Assembly: GCA_027484315.1 (NCBI GenBank) | Contig: JAIXTE010000073.1 | Location: forward strand, 1 to 64,000 | Origin: Burkholderiales bacterium | Lineage (GTDB): Bacteria > Pseudomonadota > Gammaproteobacteria > Burkholderiales > Burkholderiaceae_B | Length of the DNA: 64,000 nucleotides | Direction of reading: 5' to 3' | Part shown: positions 14,926 to 22,010 of the stretch, in pieces | Position numbering within the stretch: the stretch's first letter is position 1 | How the letters are laid out: each line of letters opens with the position of its first letter | Position numbers and translations under genes: made by a program | Notes under the pieces: generated by a model | Databases searched by the model: none | Told to the model about the DNA's origin: nothing | The model's input: the letters and a program-made list of their open reading frames with translations, nothing else

Positions 14926-16529
14926 GAATCAATCTCCAAAGTCGCCTCGAATACGGGCAAAGATATTCTGACACTGGTTCCCTCTTGGAGTTTGCTTTGC
15001 AACTCAATTTGGCCAAAATGTGCACGCGTCAACGCGCTGGCCAAGGCCAAACCCAGTCCATGACCGTCAGGCCGCCACCGTTTGGCAACGTCGCTTCTGA
15101 AATGTCGATCCCACACACGTTCGATATCTGCCTCTGGAATGCCAATTCCGTGATCGGTAATCGTGATCTCGGCATGCCGATTGCCTTCAGGATCTGTGAT
15201 GTGCTGACTCACAACATCAATGCAGGCATCCATGGGTGAGTACTGAACTGCATTGTCCAACACAATGGTAAAGAGCTGCTTCAAACGCTGCCTGTCACCC
15301 AGCACCATGGACTGGGTACCCACATCAAGGCGGACCTCAATTCGGTTTTTGTGAAGTTGGGGATGCATCTGCTCAATGGATTCATTCAACAAGTCTTCCA
15401 GGCGAACCGGGCTTCTGTCCATCACCAGGGTGTCAATGTCACTTCGCGCCAGGGTCAGCATGTCTTCAATGACCAAACCCAGGTGCTTGGCACTGTCGGT
15501 GATTCGAACCAGGGTTTCCTTGTACTCGGTCACATCCTTGTCCCGACCGCGCAGCGTGATTTCAGCCTCACCACGAATGGCTGTTGTAGGTGTCTTCAAC
15601 TCATGACTGATGTCTGCAAACATCTGCCGCCTGCGGAGGTCAAGTTTTTCCAGGCGGTGCAAGCCTTCCTGAACTTCGAAGGTACGTTGTTGAACCAGGC
15701 TTTCGAGTTCTGCTCTGGCCTGCATTTCCTGCCCGCGGAATTTGCTCAGTTCACGCGCCATTCGGTTCACGGCCTTGGCCAGTTCGCTGAACTCGTCATT
15801 CGAATACTCAGGAATACGATAGTCGAGGTTGCCTGCTTCCAGCTCACGTGCACCGTCAGCAATGCGCTTGAGTGGCTTGCTCAAGGCCCGAGTGAAATAC
15901 ACTGCCAGCAAAACAGCAACGAGTGACAAGGTGAAAGTGGCAGAAATGGCGAATGCATTCAGCAGCTGCAAAGAGGCGTCTGCAGCCGCCCTGTCACGCG
16001 CAGTGGCCAAGCGCTCCCGGGAAATACTCTCTGCCAGCAATGTGCGCAAATCCAGCCCGTCTGCCATGTCGAAAGTGCGATTGATGTCTGACCACTGAAT
16101 GGTTGAAGATTGGGCCGACATCAACAGGCTGGGCACACTGGTATCCAGGGCAACAAAACTGGCCCGAAGCACCATCAGGGCCTTGGACCGGGCTGCGTGC
16201 TCCGCATCCATTTCCCGGGTTCCCTGGTACAGGCTCAACGCCCGTTTGGCACGATTATCGAGTTGATCAAGAATTCCGATCATGTTTTTCTGGATTTGGC
16301 GCAATTCGTCAGGTGCCACTTGGCGACCAATCAAACTTTCAGACAACAGCAAGCGCAAACGCTGCTTCTCGGCGGAAAGGTCCACAAAGCCCGCCAGCAG
16401 TTCATTGGCAACACGTCCACGCTGTACATTCTGGTCTGCCACCTTGAGGGTAGACCAACCGAGAATACCCTGAATGACCGAAGCAACGGCCAATACACCG
16501 AAGGCCCAGAAAATCCGTGTCTTAAACAT
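14922..16529 (-). CDS. Membrane sensor histidine kinase
   Basis: A 535-residue protein starting at the ATG at 16529, with GGAG 7 nt upstream; the 19 codons before it lack a ribosome site. Layout: TM1 (about 7-27), a helical periplasmic domain (28-185) of four-helix-bundle type, TM2 (about 193-213), HAMP (215-265), a coiled coil, a HisKA box with the phospho-acceptor His in ADISHELKTPTTAIRGE, and HATPase with N, G1 and G2 boxes (LDNAVQYSP, DHGIGIP, GHGLGLALA). It phosphorylates the regulator encoded by the overlapping gene. The signal is unknown; the helical sensor region recalls other envelope-sensing kinases. Confidence 0.94.
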   Translation of the reverse strand: MFKTRIFWAFGVLAVASVIQGILGWSTLKVADQNVQRGRVANELLAGFVDLSAEKQRLRLLLSESLIGRQVAPDELRQIQKNMIGILDQLDNRAKRALSLYQGTREMDAEHAARSKALMVLRASFVALDTSVPSLLMSAQSSTIQWSDINRTFDMADGLDLRTLLAESISRERLATARDRAAADASLQLLNAFAISATFTLSLVAVLLAVYFTRALSKPLKRIADGARELEAGNLDYRIPEYSNDEFSELAKAVNRMARELSKFRGQEMQARAELESLVQQRTFEVQEGLHRLEKLDLRRRQMFADISHELKTPTTAIRGEAEITLRGRDKDVTEYKETLVRITDSAKHLGLVIEDMLTLARSDIDTLVMDRSPVRLEDLLNESIEQMHPQLHKNRIEVRLDVGTQSMVLGDRQRLKQLFTIVLDNAVQYSPMDACIDVVSQHITDPEGNRHAEITITDHGIGIPEADIERVWDRHFRSDVAKRWRPDGHGLGLALASALTRAHFGQIELQSKLQEGTSVRISLPVFEATLEIDS

Positions 16530-16641
16530 GCCCTGACTCCAATTGCTCGTACTGCATCTGTTGAAAAGATAGCTGAAAAGAAGCAATTCTTAGATACAGA
16601 AGCACCCAGAGTGGTGTGTTTAAAAGATTTGGAACGGACTT

Positions 16642-16679
16642 TTCATCTTCTGTTCATTTTCAGGGTGTGGTTCGTTAAT
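16642..16679 (+). promoter_or_regulatory. Response-regulator site C: TTCAT-N6-TTCAT-N17-TTAAT
   Basis: Boxes at 16642, 16653 and 16675 keep the 11/22 bp steps of sites A and B. The plus-strand orientation points away from the kinase operon, toward a gene-free stretch that ends in the terminator at 16855-16878. It could drive a small RNA, or act at a distance on either side. Confidence 0.5.
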
Positions 16680-16699
16680 GGAACCCTCCGGGTATGCAG

Positions 16700-16878
16700 T
16701 CAGACCGATGGTCAACAATGAGTTTCATGCAAGACACTGGACGCGAACACTGGAGGTGCCCTGCGAGGTGACCTTCACGCACCGGGACAATGCATGAGCT
16801 TATTGTTGTTTTCGCCCCTTGGTAAGGTAGGGTTCAATTCAGGCCCTTGTTCAAGCCCGAGAAATCGGGCTTTTTTTT
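16700..16878 (+). ncRNA. Candidate small RNA between site C and a strong terminator
   Basis: Nothing in this stretch looks like a normal gene; the only small frame (16718-16771, 17 codons) has no convincing ribosome site. Yet it lies between a regulator site facing plus and an intrinsic terminator on the plus strand. A transcript starting near 16700 would be about 150-180 nt. The 5' end is a guess. Confidence 0.3.
16855..16878 (+). terminator. Rho-independent terminator
   Basis: GCCCGA, GAAA loop, TCGGGC (8-bp stem if the flanking AA/TT is counted) followed by eight T. It reads on the plus strand, but no plus-strand gene precedes it for more than 3 kb. It therefore ends an unannotated transcript. 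Confidence 0.85.
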
Positions 16879-16906
16879 CGCCCGAATTGACTGAAAACCT
16901 GGCCTG

Positions 16907-16944
16907 TTAATCCAGTGTTAATCTTTCAAGATCAGCTTGTTAAT
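16907..16944 (+). promoter_or_regulatory. Response-regulator site D: TTAAT-N6-TTAAT-N17-TTAAT before the porin gene
   Basis: TGTTAATC occurs three times, with TTAAT at 16907, 16918 and 16940, exactly the 11/22 bp steps of sites A-C. It lies about 78 bp before the porin start, similar to the 80 bp for site A. Because CTGTTAAT repeats at 11 bp also resemble a Pho box (CTGTCAT repeats) and the porin is of the OprO/P type, PhoB is an alternative reader. Confidence 0.55.
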
Positions 16945-17022
16945 CAGATTTGGATTGAGCTGTAACACAACCGAAACACACTGTGGTGGCGCGCATTTTG
17001 CGCATTCCATTACAGGTGCATG

Positions 17023-18471
17023 ATGAAAAAAATTGCAATAAAACTGGTGGCAATCAGCATTGCCGCAGCAGTGATGCCACTTCAAGCCAGCGAATCAACA
17101 AGCGCTCCACTTGAACTTTACATGGACACCACAACAAAACAGATTTTCGCAGAACCCGGTGAGGGCCGCGTCAAACTGGGTGTGTTCAAGCAAGCAGACA
17201 CAGTCGCAACCCCTGCAGCAGTGACACAGGAAACCCGGGAAGAAATTCTGGCCGAGGTGGACAAGAAAATTGCCAGCAGTGCAAAAAGCAACAGCGGCTC
17301 TGGCTTCAAGCTTCGGGGCTACGTCCAGGCTCGCCATTCAACAATCCTGTCTGGCGACAAGGCGATTGACCTGTGGACTGACCGCTCAGTCGGTGACAGC
17401 AATTCACTCTCAAACAACGTGGACAACTTCCTGATCCGACGTGGTCGCCTCGTGTTTTCCGGCGATGTGGGTGAACGTTTCAGTTATTACATCCAGCCTG
17501 ACTTTGCTTCTTCGGCAGGCACTACAGGCAACGTCCTCCAATTGCGTGATGCCTATGGCGACATTGCTATTGACAAACAGAAGGTGCATCGATTCCGTGT
17601 TGGCCAATCCAAAGTACCTTATGGTTTTGAAAACCTGCAGTCCAGCCAGAACCGCCTGACACTGGACCGCGCTGATGCGCTGAACAGTGCGGTTCGAGAC
17701 GAACGCGACACTGGCGTTTTTTACTACTACACTCCTGTTGAAACCCAGGAACTGTTCTCGGAAATTTCCAAGGCAGGATTGAAGCATTCCGGAAATTACG
17801 GCATGTTCGGTCTTGGCCTATACAATGGTCAGGGTCCAAACCGCCGCGACACCAACGACGGACTGCACACCGTAGCCCGTTTCACCTACCCGCTAAAGGT
17901 TGCCAGTGGCCAATTCTATGAGTTTGGGGTGCAAGGCTACAGCGGCAAGTTTGTACCCACCACTGGCGCGTTCAGAGCCAGTTCAACAGGCGGTTCAGTG
18001 AACATTGCCAACCCCAACAGCGATCCGCGTTTGCGTGATGGATTTGATGACCAGCGAGTCGGCATCAGCGCCGTGATGTACCCTCAGCCTTTTGGTCTTC
18101 AAGCGGAATGGAACTGGGGAAAAAGTCCTGGCCTGGAAAAAGACACTCTCCTGATTGACGAGCGCAATGTTCAGGGTGGCTATCTCCAGGCAATGTATCT
18201 TCACAAAACCGCCAGTTATGGCAATGTGCTCCCCTTCGTGAAGTGGCAGTATTTCGACGGCTACAACAAGGCGGAAACCAATGCACCCAAAAACGAAGTC
18301 AAGGACTGGGAAATTGGTGTGGAGTGGCAACTGAACAAGGAAGTTGAATTGACAGCGGTGTACCACATCCTGGACAGAAGCAACCTGATCACTGGTAACC
18401 GGGCAGGTCGAGAAGACTACGCCAACTTCACAAGCGACGCATTGCGCTTGCAGGTTCAATACAATTTCTAA
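17023..18471 (+). CDS. OprO/OprP-type outer-membrane porin
   Basis: A 482-residue protein. Two adjacent ATGs occur; the second (17023) is better spaced from AGG at 17014. A signal peptide (1-23) is followed by a short periplasmic coiled-coil-like stretch (EEILAEVDKKI). A 16-to-18-strand barrel then starts with GFKLRGYVQARHS and NNVDNFLIRRGRLVFSGDVGERFSYYIQPDF, the pattern of phosphate/polyphosphate-selective porins, and ends in Phe (RLQVQYNF). It forms a trimeric channel in the outer membrane; the anion specificity is inferred from family only. The triple repeat of site D lies upstream and a bidirectional terminator follows. Confidence 0.88.
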   Translation: MKKIAIKLVAISIAAAVMPLQASESTSAPLELYMDTTTKQIFAEPGEGRVKLGVFKQADTVATPAAVTQETREEILAEVDKKIASSAKSNSGSGFKLRGYVQARHSTILSGDKAIDLWTDRSVGDSNSLSNNVDNFLIRRGRLVFSGDVGERFSYYIQPDFASSAGTTGNVLQLRDAYGDIAIDKQKVHRFRVGQSKVPYGFENLQSSQNRLTLDRADALNSAVRDERDTGVFYYYTPVETQELFSEISKAGLKHSGNYGMFGLGLYNGQGPNRRDTNDGLHTVARFTYPLKVASGQFYEFGVQGYSGKFVPTTGAFRASSTGGSVNIANPNSDPRLRDGFDDQRVGISAVMYPQPFGLQAEWNWGKSPGLEKDTLLIDERNVQGGYLQAMYLHKTASYGNVLPFVKWQYFDGYNKAETNAPKNEVKDWEIGVEWQLNKEVELTAVYHILDRSNLITGNRAGREDYANFTSDALRLQVQYNF

Positions 18472-18500
18472 ACAGGACAAAAACCTGTACCGATGTCAAA

Positions 18501-18527
18501 AAGCCGCCAGTATATGGCGGCTTTTTT
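18501..18527. terminator. Bidirectional intrinsic terminator
   Basis: AAGCCGCCA and TGGCGGCTT form a 9-bp stem with a five-base loop. It is followed by T6 on the plus strand (porin transcript) and by T5 on the minus strand (thioredoxin-fold gene transcript, whose stop lies within it). Confidence 0.85.
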
Positions 18528-19032
18528 ATTTGCCTTTGAAAGGCAAAAGTGCCATGAACTCATCAGGCTTTTTGTAGCCCATGACTTTCTTCACCACTTC
18601 GGGTTTTGGGCCCAATACAAACACTGCCGGTGTTGCAAACACACCCAGCTTCTTGGCCAGCTCTTTTTCTGTGTAGTTTTTTCCATCGATCCAGACCATC
18701 GGCAAATCACCTTTCACATCAATGCCGATCACATCAAAATTCCGCTGGATTTTTTCCTTGTTGGAACCACTGGTGAAGTTGTCTTTCAGCAAATGCGCAC
18801 AAAACGGACAATTCTCCAGGTGAAAAAAGATCAACAGGCCCTTGCCCGCCGAGCGCGCCTCGTCCACATCAACGGGTATATCCAGAAAACTGGATTTGAA
18901 CCAGGCAGGCATGTCGTAATGCATGGGCTTGGCTTCGATATCTTTGGAAAAAACCTGGCCAGCAATAATTGCAAGTATCAAACCCAAAAACAAACTCTTA
19001 AAAGCGCTTTGAGTAACATGTCTCATCGTCAT
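18526..19032 (-). CDS. Exported thioredoxin-fold protein (SoxW-like)
   Basis: A 168-residue protein starting at the ATG at 19032, with AGGTAGAG just upstream; the frame before it is only open sequence. Residues about 7-30 form a signal peptide or anchor. The thioredoxin fold has the redox motif CPFC in FFHLENCPFCAHLL and the cis-proline in VFATPAVFVLG. Such proteins reduce periplasmic disulfides, and in sulfur oxidisers SoxW-type members keep the Sox system reduced; no sox gene is visible here. It is divergent from ompW, with an FNR box between them. Confidence 0.82.
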   Translation of the reverse strand: MTMRHVTQSAFKSLFLGLILAIIAGQVFSKDIEAKPMHYDMPAWFKSSFLDIPVDVDEARSAGKGLLIFFHLENCPFCAHLLKDNFTSGSNKEKIQRNFDVIGIDVKGDLPMVWIDGKNYTEKELAKKLGVFATPAVFVLGPKPEVVKKVMGYKKPDEFMALLPFKGK

Positions 19033-19126
19033 CTCTACCTGTTCAAACAGGTAAGCAGTGTAGCCCGTAAATGTTGAATCGAAAACCATGGTTGACAAGG
19101 TAACTCCGCGACCGCTTATCGATTGC

Positions 19127-19140
19127 TTGATCTGGATCAA
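19127..19140. promoter_or_regulatory. FNR/Anr binding site
   Basis: TTGATCTGGATCAA is a perfect match to the FNR consensus TTGAT-N4-ATCAA. It lies 68 bp before the ompW start and 95 bp before the divergent thioredoxin-fold gene. OmpW is known to respond to FNR in enteric bacteria. Confidence 0.8.
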
Positions 19141-19208
19141 GGTGTGTAAATGCCTGTTCTGCAACACTGAACCCATGCACAACATCATTGATTGCAAGGG
19201 AGATCAAC

Positions 19209-19877
19209 ATGAAAAACATCACACACAATCACGCAGAGTCAGCTTTAAAAACTGGTCTTGCCATGGCCTTTCTCGGACTGGGCTTGACCTGTTCGGCCCA
19301 TGCTGCAGTAGACCAGCCATGGATGGTTCGCGTGCGAGCAGTGAACATGGGCATGGCCAATCAGTCAGACCCGATCCCCGCCTTGGGCGTGACCGCGACG
19401 GACACAATCGAAGTCAGCGACAAAATTATTCCTGAACTGGACGTCAGCTACTTTTTCACACCCAACTGGGCTGCTGAATTGGTGTTGACCTACCCGCAGA
19501 AACACGATGTCACACTGGTCAACAACGGCACCCGGACGAACTTGGGAACATTCAAACATCTCCCGCCGGTATTAAGCCTTCAATACCATTTCAAACCAGG
19601 TGCGAAGTTTCAACCCTATGCTGGCCTGGGTGTGAACTACACCAAAATTTCGAGCGTGAAACTGGCTGCAGGTGCCCAACCCCTTGAACTTGAGGGCCAC
19701 AGCACCGGGTTGGCTTTCAATCTGGGTGCCGATTACCACCTTCAGGACAACATGTACCTGAATGTGGACATCAAGAAAGTGCAACTGCGAAGCGATGTAT
19801 TGGCCAATGGCGCAGTGGTATCGAAAGCCAAACTGGACCCCCTGTTGGTGGGCGTGGGAATCGGCTGGAGATTCTGA
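19209..19877 (+). CDS. ompW: OmpW family outer-membrane protein
   Basis: A 222-residue protein. The ATG at 19209 has GGGAG 6 nt upstream. The signal peptide ends in SAHA. It matches OmpW: QPWMVRVRAVNMGMANQSD, ELDVSYFFTPNWAAELVLTYPQKHDVTL, LPPVLSLQYHF, a YAGLGVNYT strand and the final VGVGIGWRF. OmpW forms an eight-stranded barrel with a hydrophobic channel for small molecules and is linked to stress and anaerobic responses. The perfect FNR box at 19127-19140 supports oxygen-dependent control. Confidence 0.95.
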   Translation: MKNITHNHAESALKTGLAMAFLGLGLTCSAHAAVDQPWMVRVRAVNMGMANQSDPIPALGVTATDTIEVSDKIIPELDVSYFFTPNWAAELVLTYPQKHDVTLVNNGTRTNLGTFKHLPPVLSLQYHFKPGAKFQPYAGLGVNYTKISSVKLAAGAQPLELEGHSTGLAFNLGADYHLQDNMYLNVDIKKVQLRSDVLANGAVVSKAKLDPLLVGVGIGWRF

Positions 19878-19889
19878 ACAGGAGAGCGG

Positions 19890-19924
19890 AAAAAAACTCC
19901 AGCTTGATTGAGGGCAAGCTGGAG
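19890..19924 (-). terminator. Strong hairpin with T tract on the minus strand
   Basis: CTCCAGCTTG and CAAGCTGGAG form a perfect 10-bp stem with an 8-base loop. The A7 run lies on its left side, so it is an intrinsic terminator only for minus-strand transcription coming from about 20000-20100. No minus-strand gene is visible there. On the plus strand it could still protect the 3' end of ompW mRNA. Confidence 0.55.
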
Positions 19925-20120
19925 ATGAGAGAGGGTCAACATTTGACCTTGAGATGACATTCTTCAGGTATCCGCGTTGAACTACGCCTGAAGACTGTTG
20001 ACGAGAATTATCGGCGTATCAAAGCGCCTTGGGAATGCGACAAATCGTCACATGGAAATGTGAATTTTTGTTGCTGAAATTGATGTTGATTTTTACATGA
20101 ATTCGAAATACCATCTGCGT

Positions 20121-20262
20121 ACTCATTGGGGAGTAGCCTCTTTTCCGAAAGGAAAGGCTTACGTCAACACACTTGGCCTAACATCTTATACAGGCTATGG
20201 CGTAAGCGGTTCGATCCGCGAACTTTCAACAGTTCGCGAACTTGGCAAGACCTTTGACTACA
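20121..20262 (+). promoter_or_regulatory. yybP-ykoY manganese riboswitch (aptamer)
   Basis: The stretch carries the conserved elements in order: GGGGAGTAG (20128-20136), the paired AGCCT/AGGCT arm with a CTTTTCC-GAAA-GGAAAG hairpin, GCTTACGTCAACA pairing with CGTAAGC, and GGCAAGACCTTTG (20244-20256). The loops GGGGAGTAG, GTCAACA and GCAAGACC are the hallmark of this Mn(II)-sensing class. It lies directly before a GDT1-family Mn exporter, a known target. A spurious frame through this region is not a gene. Confidence 0.9.
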
Positions 20263-20309
20263 CAGCTTCCAGACTGGCCTGGAGGAGCTGTGCAGTCATT
20301 CGGTTTTTT
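20255..20309 (+). terminator. Riboswitch expression-platform terminator
   Basis: TGACT-A-CACAGCTTCCAG pairs with CTGGAGGAGCTGTG-C-AGTCA (loop ACTGGC), with T6 starting a few bases later at 20304. The left arm begins in the 3' strand that closes the aptamer (CCTTTGACT), so aptamer closing and terminator folding should exclude each other. Confidence 0.65.
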
Positions 20310-20329
20310 CCGGGCCCCAGGAACTTCAA

Positions 20330-20908
20330 ATGTCGGCTTTTCTAGTATCAACCGGTGTCATTGCCCTCGCAGAAATCGGGGACAAAACACAGCTCCTTGC
20401 TTTTCTGCTCGCCACCCGGTTCAAAAAACCAATTCCAATCATTCTTGGCATCACAGTCGCTACGTTGATCAATCACGGCTTGGCTGGTGCTGTAGGCAGC
20501 TGGATCACCAACACAATCGATCCAGAAACCTTGCGCTGGATACTCGGTGTGTCGTTCATTGCCATGGCCGTCTGGACACTGATCCCCGACAAGATCGAGG
20601 AAGAAGAAACCCAGCTTGCAACCAAGCTGGGCGTGTTCGGGGCAACCTTCATTACGTTCTTCCTGGCTGAGATGGGTGACAAAACCCAAATTGCCACCGT
20701 CGCCATGTCTGCCCATTACGGCGATGTGCTGATGGTCGTGGCAGGTACTACATTGGGCATGCTGATTGCTGATGTCCCTGCGGTATTTGCTGGCGACAAA
20801 CTGTCCGAAAAAATTCCAATGAAACTGGTTCACCGCATCGCTGCAAGCATGTTCGCATTGCTGGGTGTGGCGACCCTATTGGGTGTTGGTACTGATTTTG
20901 CTTTTTAA
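20330..20908 (+). CDS. TMEM165/GDT1 family (UPF0016) manganese exporter
   Basis: A 192-residue inner-membrane protein with six helices arranged as two repeats. Each repeat carries the family motif E-x-G-D-K-T: ALAEIGDKTQLLAF near residue 14 and FLAEMGDKTQIATV near residue 115. This family exports Mn2+ (MneA/MntX-type in bacteria) or exchanges cations. Length is normal. The manganese riboswitch directly upstream gives independent support: excess Mn2+ should switch the gene on. Confidence 0.95.
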   Translation: MSAFLVSTGVIALAEIGDKTQLLAFLLATRFKKPIPIILGITVATLINHGLAGAVGSWITNTIDPETLRWILGVSFIAMAVWTLIPDKIEEEETQLATKLGVFGATFITFFLAEMGDKTQIATVAMSAHYGDVLMVVAGTTLGMLIADVPAVFAGDKLSEKIPMKLVHRIAASMFALLGVATLLGVGTDFAF

Positions 20909-20953
20909 ATTTTACTTTTCCTTCAATACGAAGTTAATAACAAGGAGACTTCG

Positions 20954-21970
20954 ATGAGTTCATGTCGTTTGTGCAATTCGTCATTCATTCAAAGCTGGAC
21001 TGCCCAGGATGCAAAATCGGGAGAAACACTGTCGATGGCATTGTGTGGTGGTTGCGGCTTGGTGCAACAGGCTGTTCTACCCACCGATGAAGCGCTAAAA
21101 ATCTATTACTCGCACAACTACAGGGAAGACTACAAGTCCACCCACCAACCCAAGGCCAAGTATGTGTACCGTGCAGGCCAGTCAGCCAGAGACAGGCTGG
21201 CATTCATTGAGCGCGCCGGTATAAATCCCCAAGACAAAAGGCTGCTGGACATTGGTGCTGGTGGTGGCGAATTCTGCTACTTGGCTGGCAGGGCCGGTTT
21301 TGATGCAGCAGGCATTGAGCCACACATGGGCTATTCAGACTATGCACGAGAACAATACGATGTGGCTGTTCGCACTTGTGGTATCGAGGATCTGGGTCAA
21401 AGTGAAGTGGATGTTGTGACCATGTTTCATGTTTTCGAACATTTGGCTCACCCCACCGATGCAGTGAAAAAAATATGGTCGGTGTTAAGTGAGCAAGGCA
21501 ATCTCGTGATTGAAGTCCCCAACATTCACCAGTCAGATGCCAGCCCTCACAACATCTACTTCAAGGCACATCTTTTCTACTATTCACGATTCAGCCTGAT
21601 GGCTGCTGTCAGCCAATACTTTGAACTGGTGGTACTGGAAGACAACAACAACCTCTTCATGGCGTTCAGGAAGCGCGCCCAGCCACTTCAGTCCATGGTT
21701 CTACCTTCGGCCGCTCAAATCATGCAAACACAAATCCGGCTGAACCAGAAAGGCTGGACCGAGTACCTGATAGAAGGTGGAGGCTGGAAAAAGGTATTTC
21801 TGCGGGCAGCCAAAACAGTGGGAGAATCGCGACTGGGCAAATTGCCTGCGCGCGGCATTCTCGACAAAGTGTGGGAAAAAAGGCAGAAACAAAAACAGCC
21901 TTCTTGGTTGTGGTTGAGCACTGGTGGTGGGCTGATAGTCGCGATGGAGCTTTGCCTGAACCTGTTCTAG
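20954..21970 (+). CDS. SAM-dependent methyltransferase with N-terminal zinc-binding domain
   Basis: A 338-residue protein with AAGGAG before the start. Residues 4-37 carry two Cys pairs (CRLC ... CGGC) of the zinc-binding type seen in sugar C-methyltransferases. Residues about 85-200 are a class I methyltransferase fold with the SAM motif LLDIGAGGGEF and later MFHVFEHLAHP, typical of the Methyltransf_23 group. The C-terminal part is longer than the core and ends in a hydrophobic segment (WLWLSTGGGLIVAMELCLNLF). The substrate is unknown; cell-surface sugars or lipids are plausible. It converges with the histidine kinase gene at 22011. Confidence 0.8.
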   Translation: MSSCRLCNSSFIQSWTAQDAKSGETLSMALCGGCGLVQQAVLPTDEALKIYYSHNYREDYKSTHQPKAKYVYRAGQSARDRLAFIERAGINPQDKRLLDIGAGGGEFCYLAGRAGFDAAGIEPHMGYSDYAREQYDVAVRTCGIEDLGQSEVDVVTMFHVFEHLAHPTDAVKKIWSVLSEQGNLVIEVPNIHQSDASPHNIYFKAHLFYYSRFSLMAAVSQYFELVVLEDNNNLFMAFRKRAQPLQSMVLPSAAQIMQTQIRLNQKGWTEYLIEGGGWKKVFLRAAKTVGESRLGKLPARGILDKVWEKRQKQKQPSWLWLSTGGGLIVAMELCLNLF

Positions 21971-22010
21971 AAAAGACTGGTCGTCTTACGAAGTTCAGCC
22001 TGACACTGGA

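Noticed and set aside
16718-16771. 17-codon frame in the candidate small RNA
   Set aside because: No ribosome site and too short to judge; kept only as a remark under the RNA candidate.
20097-20345. Open frame of 82 codons before the manganese exporter
   Set aside because: The stretch is the riboswitch and its terminator; the predicted protein has no plausible composition.
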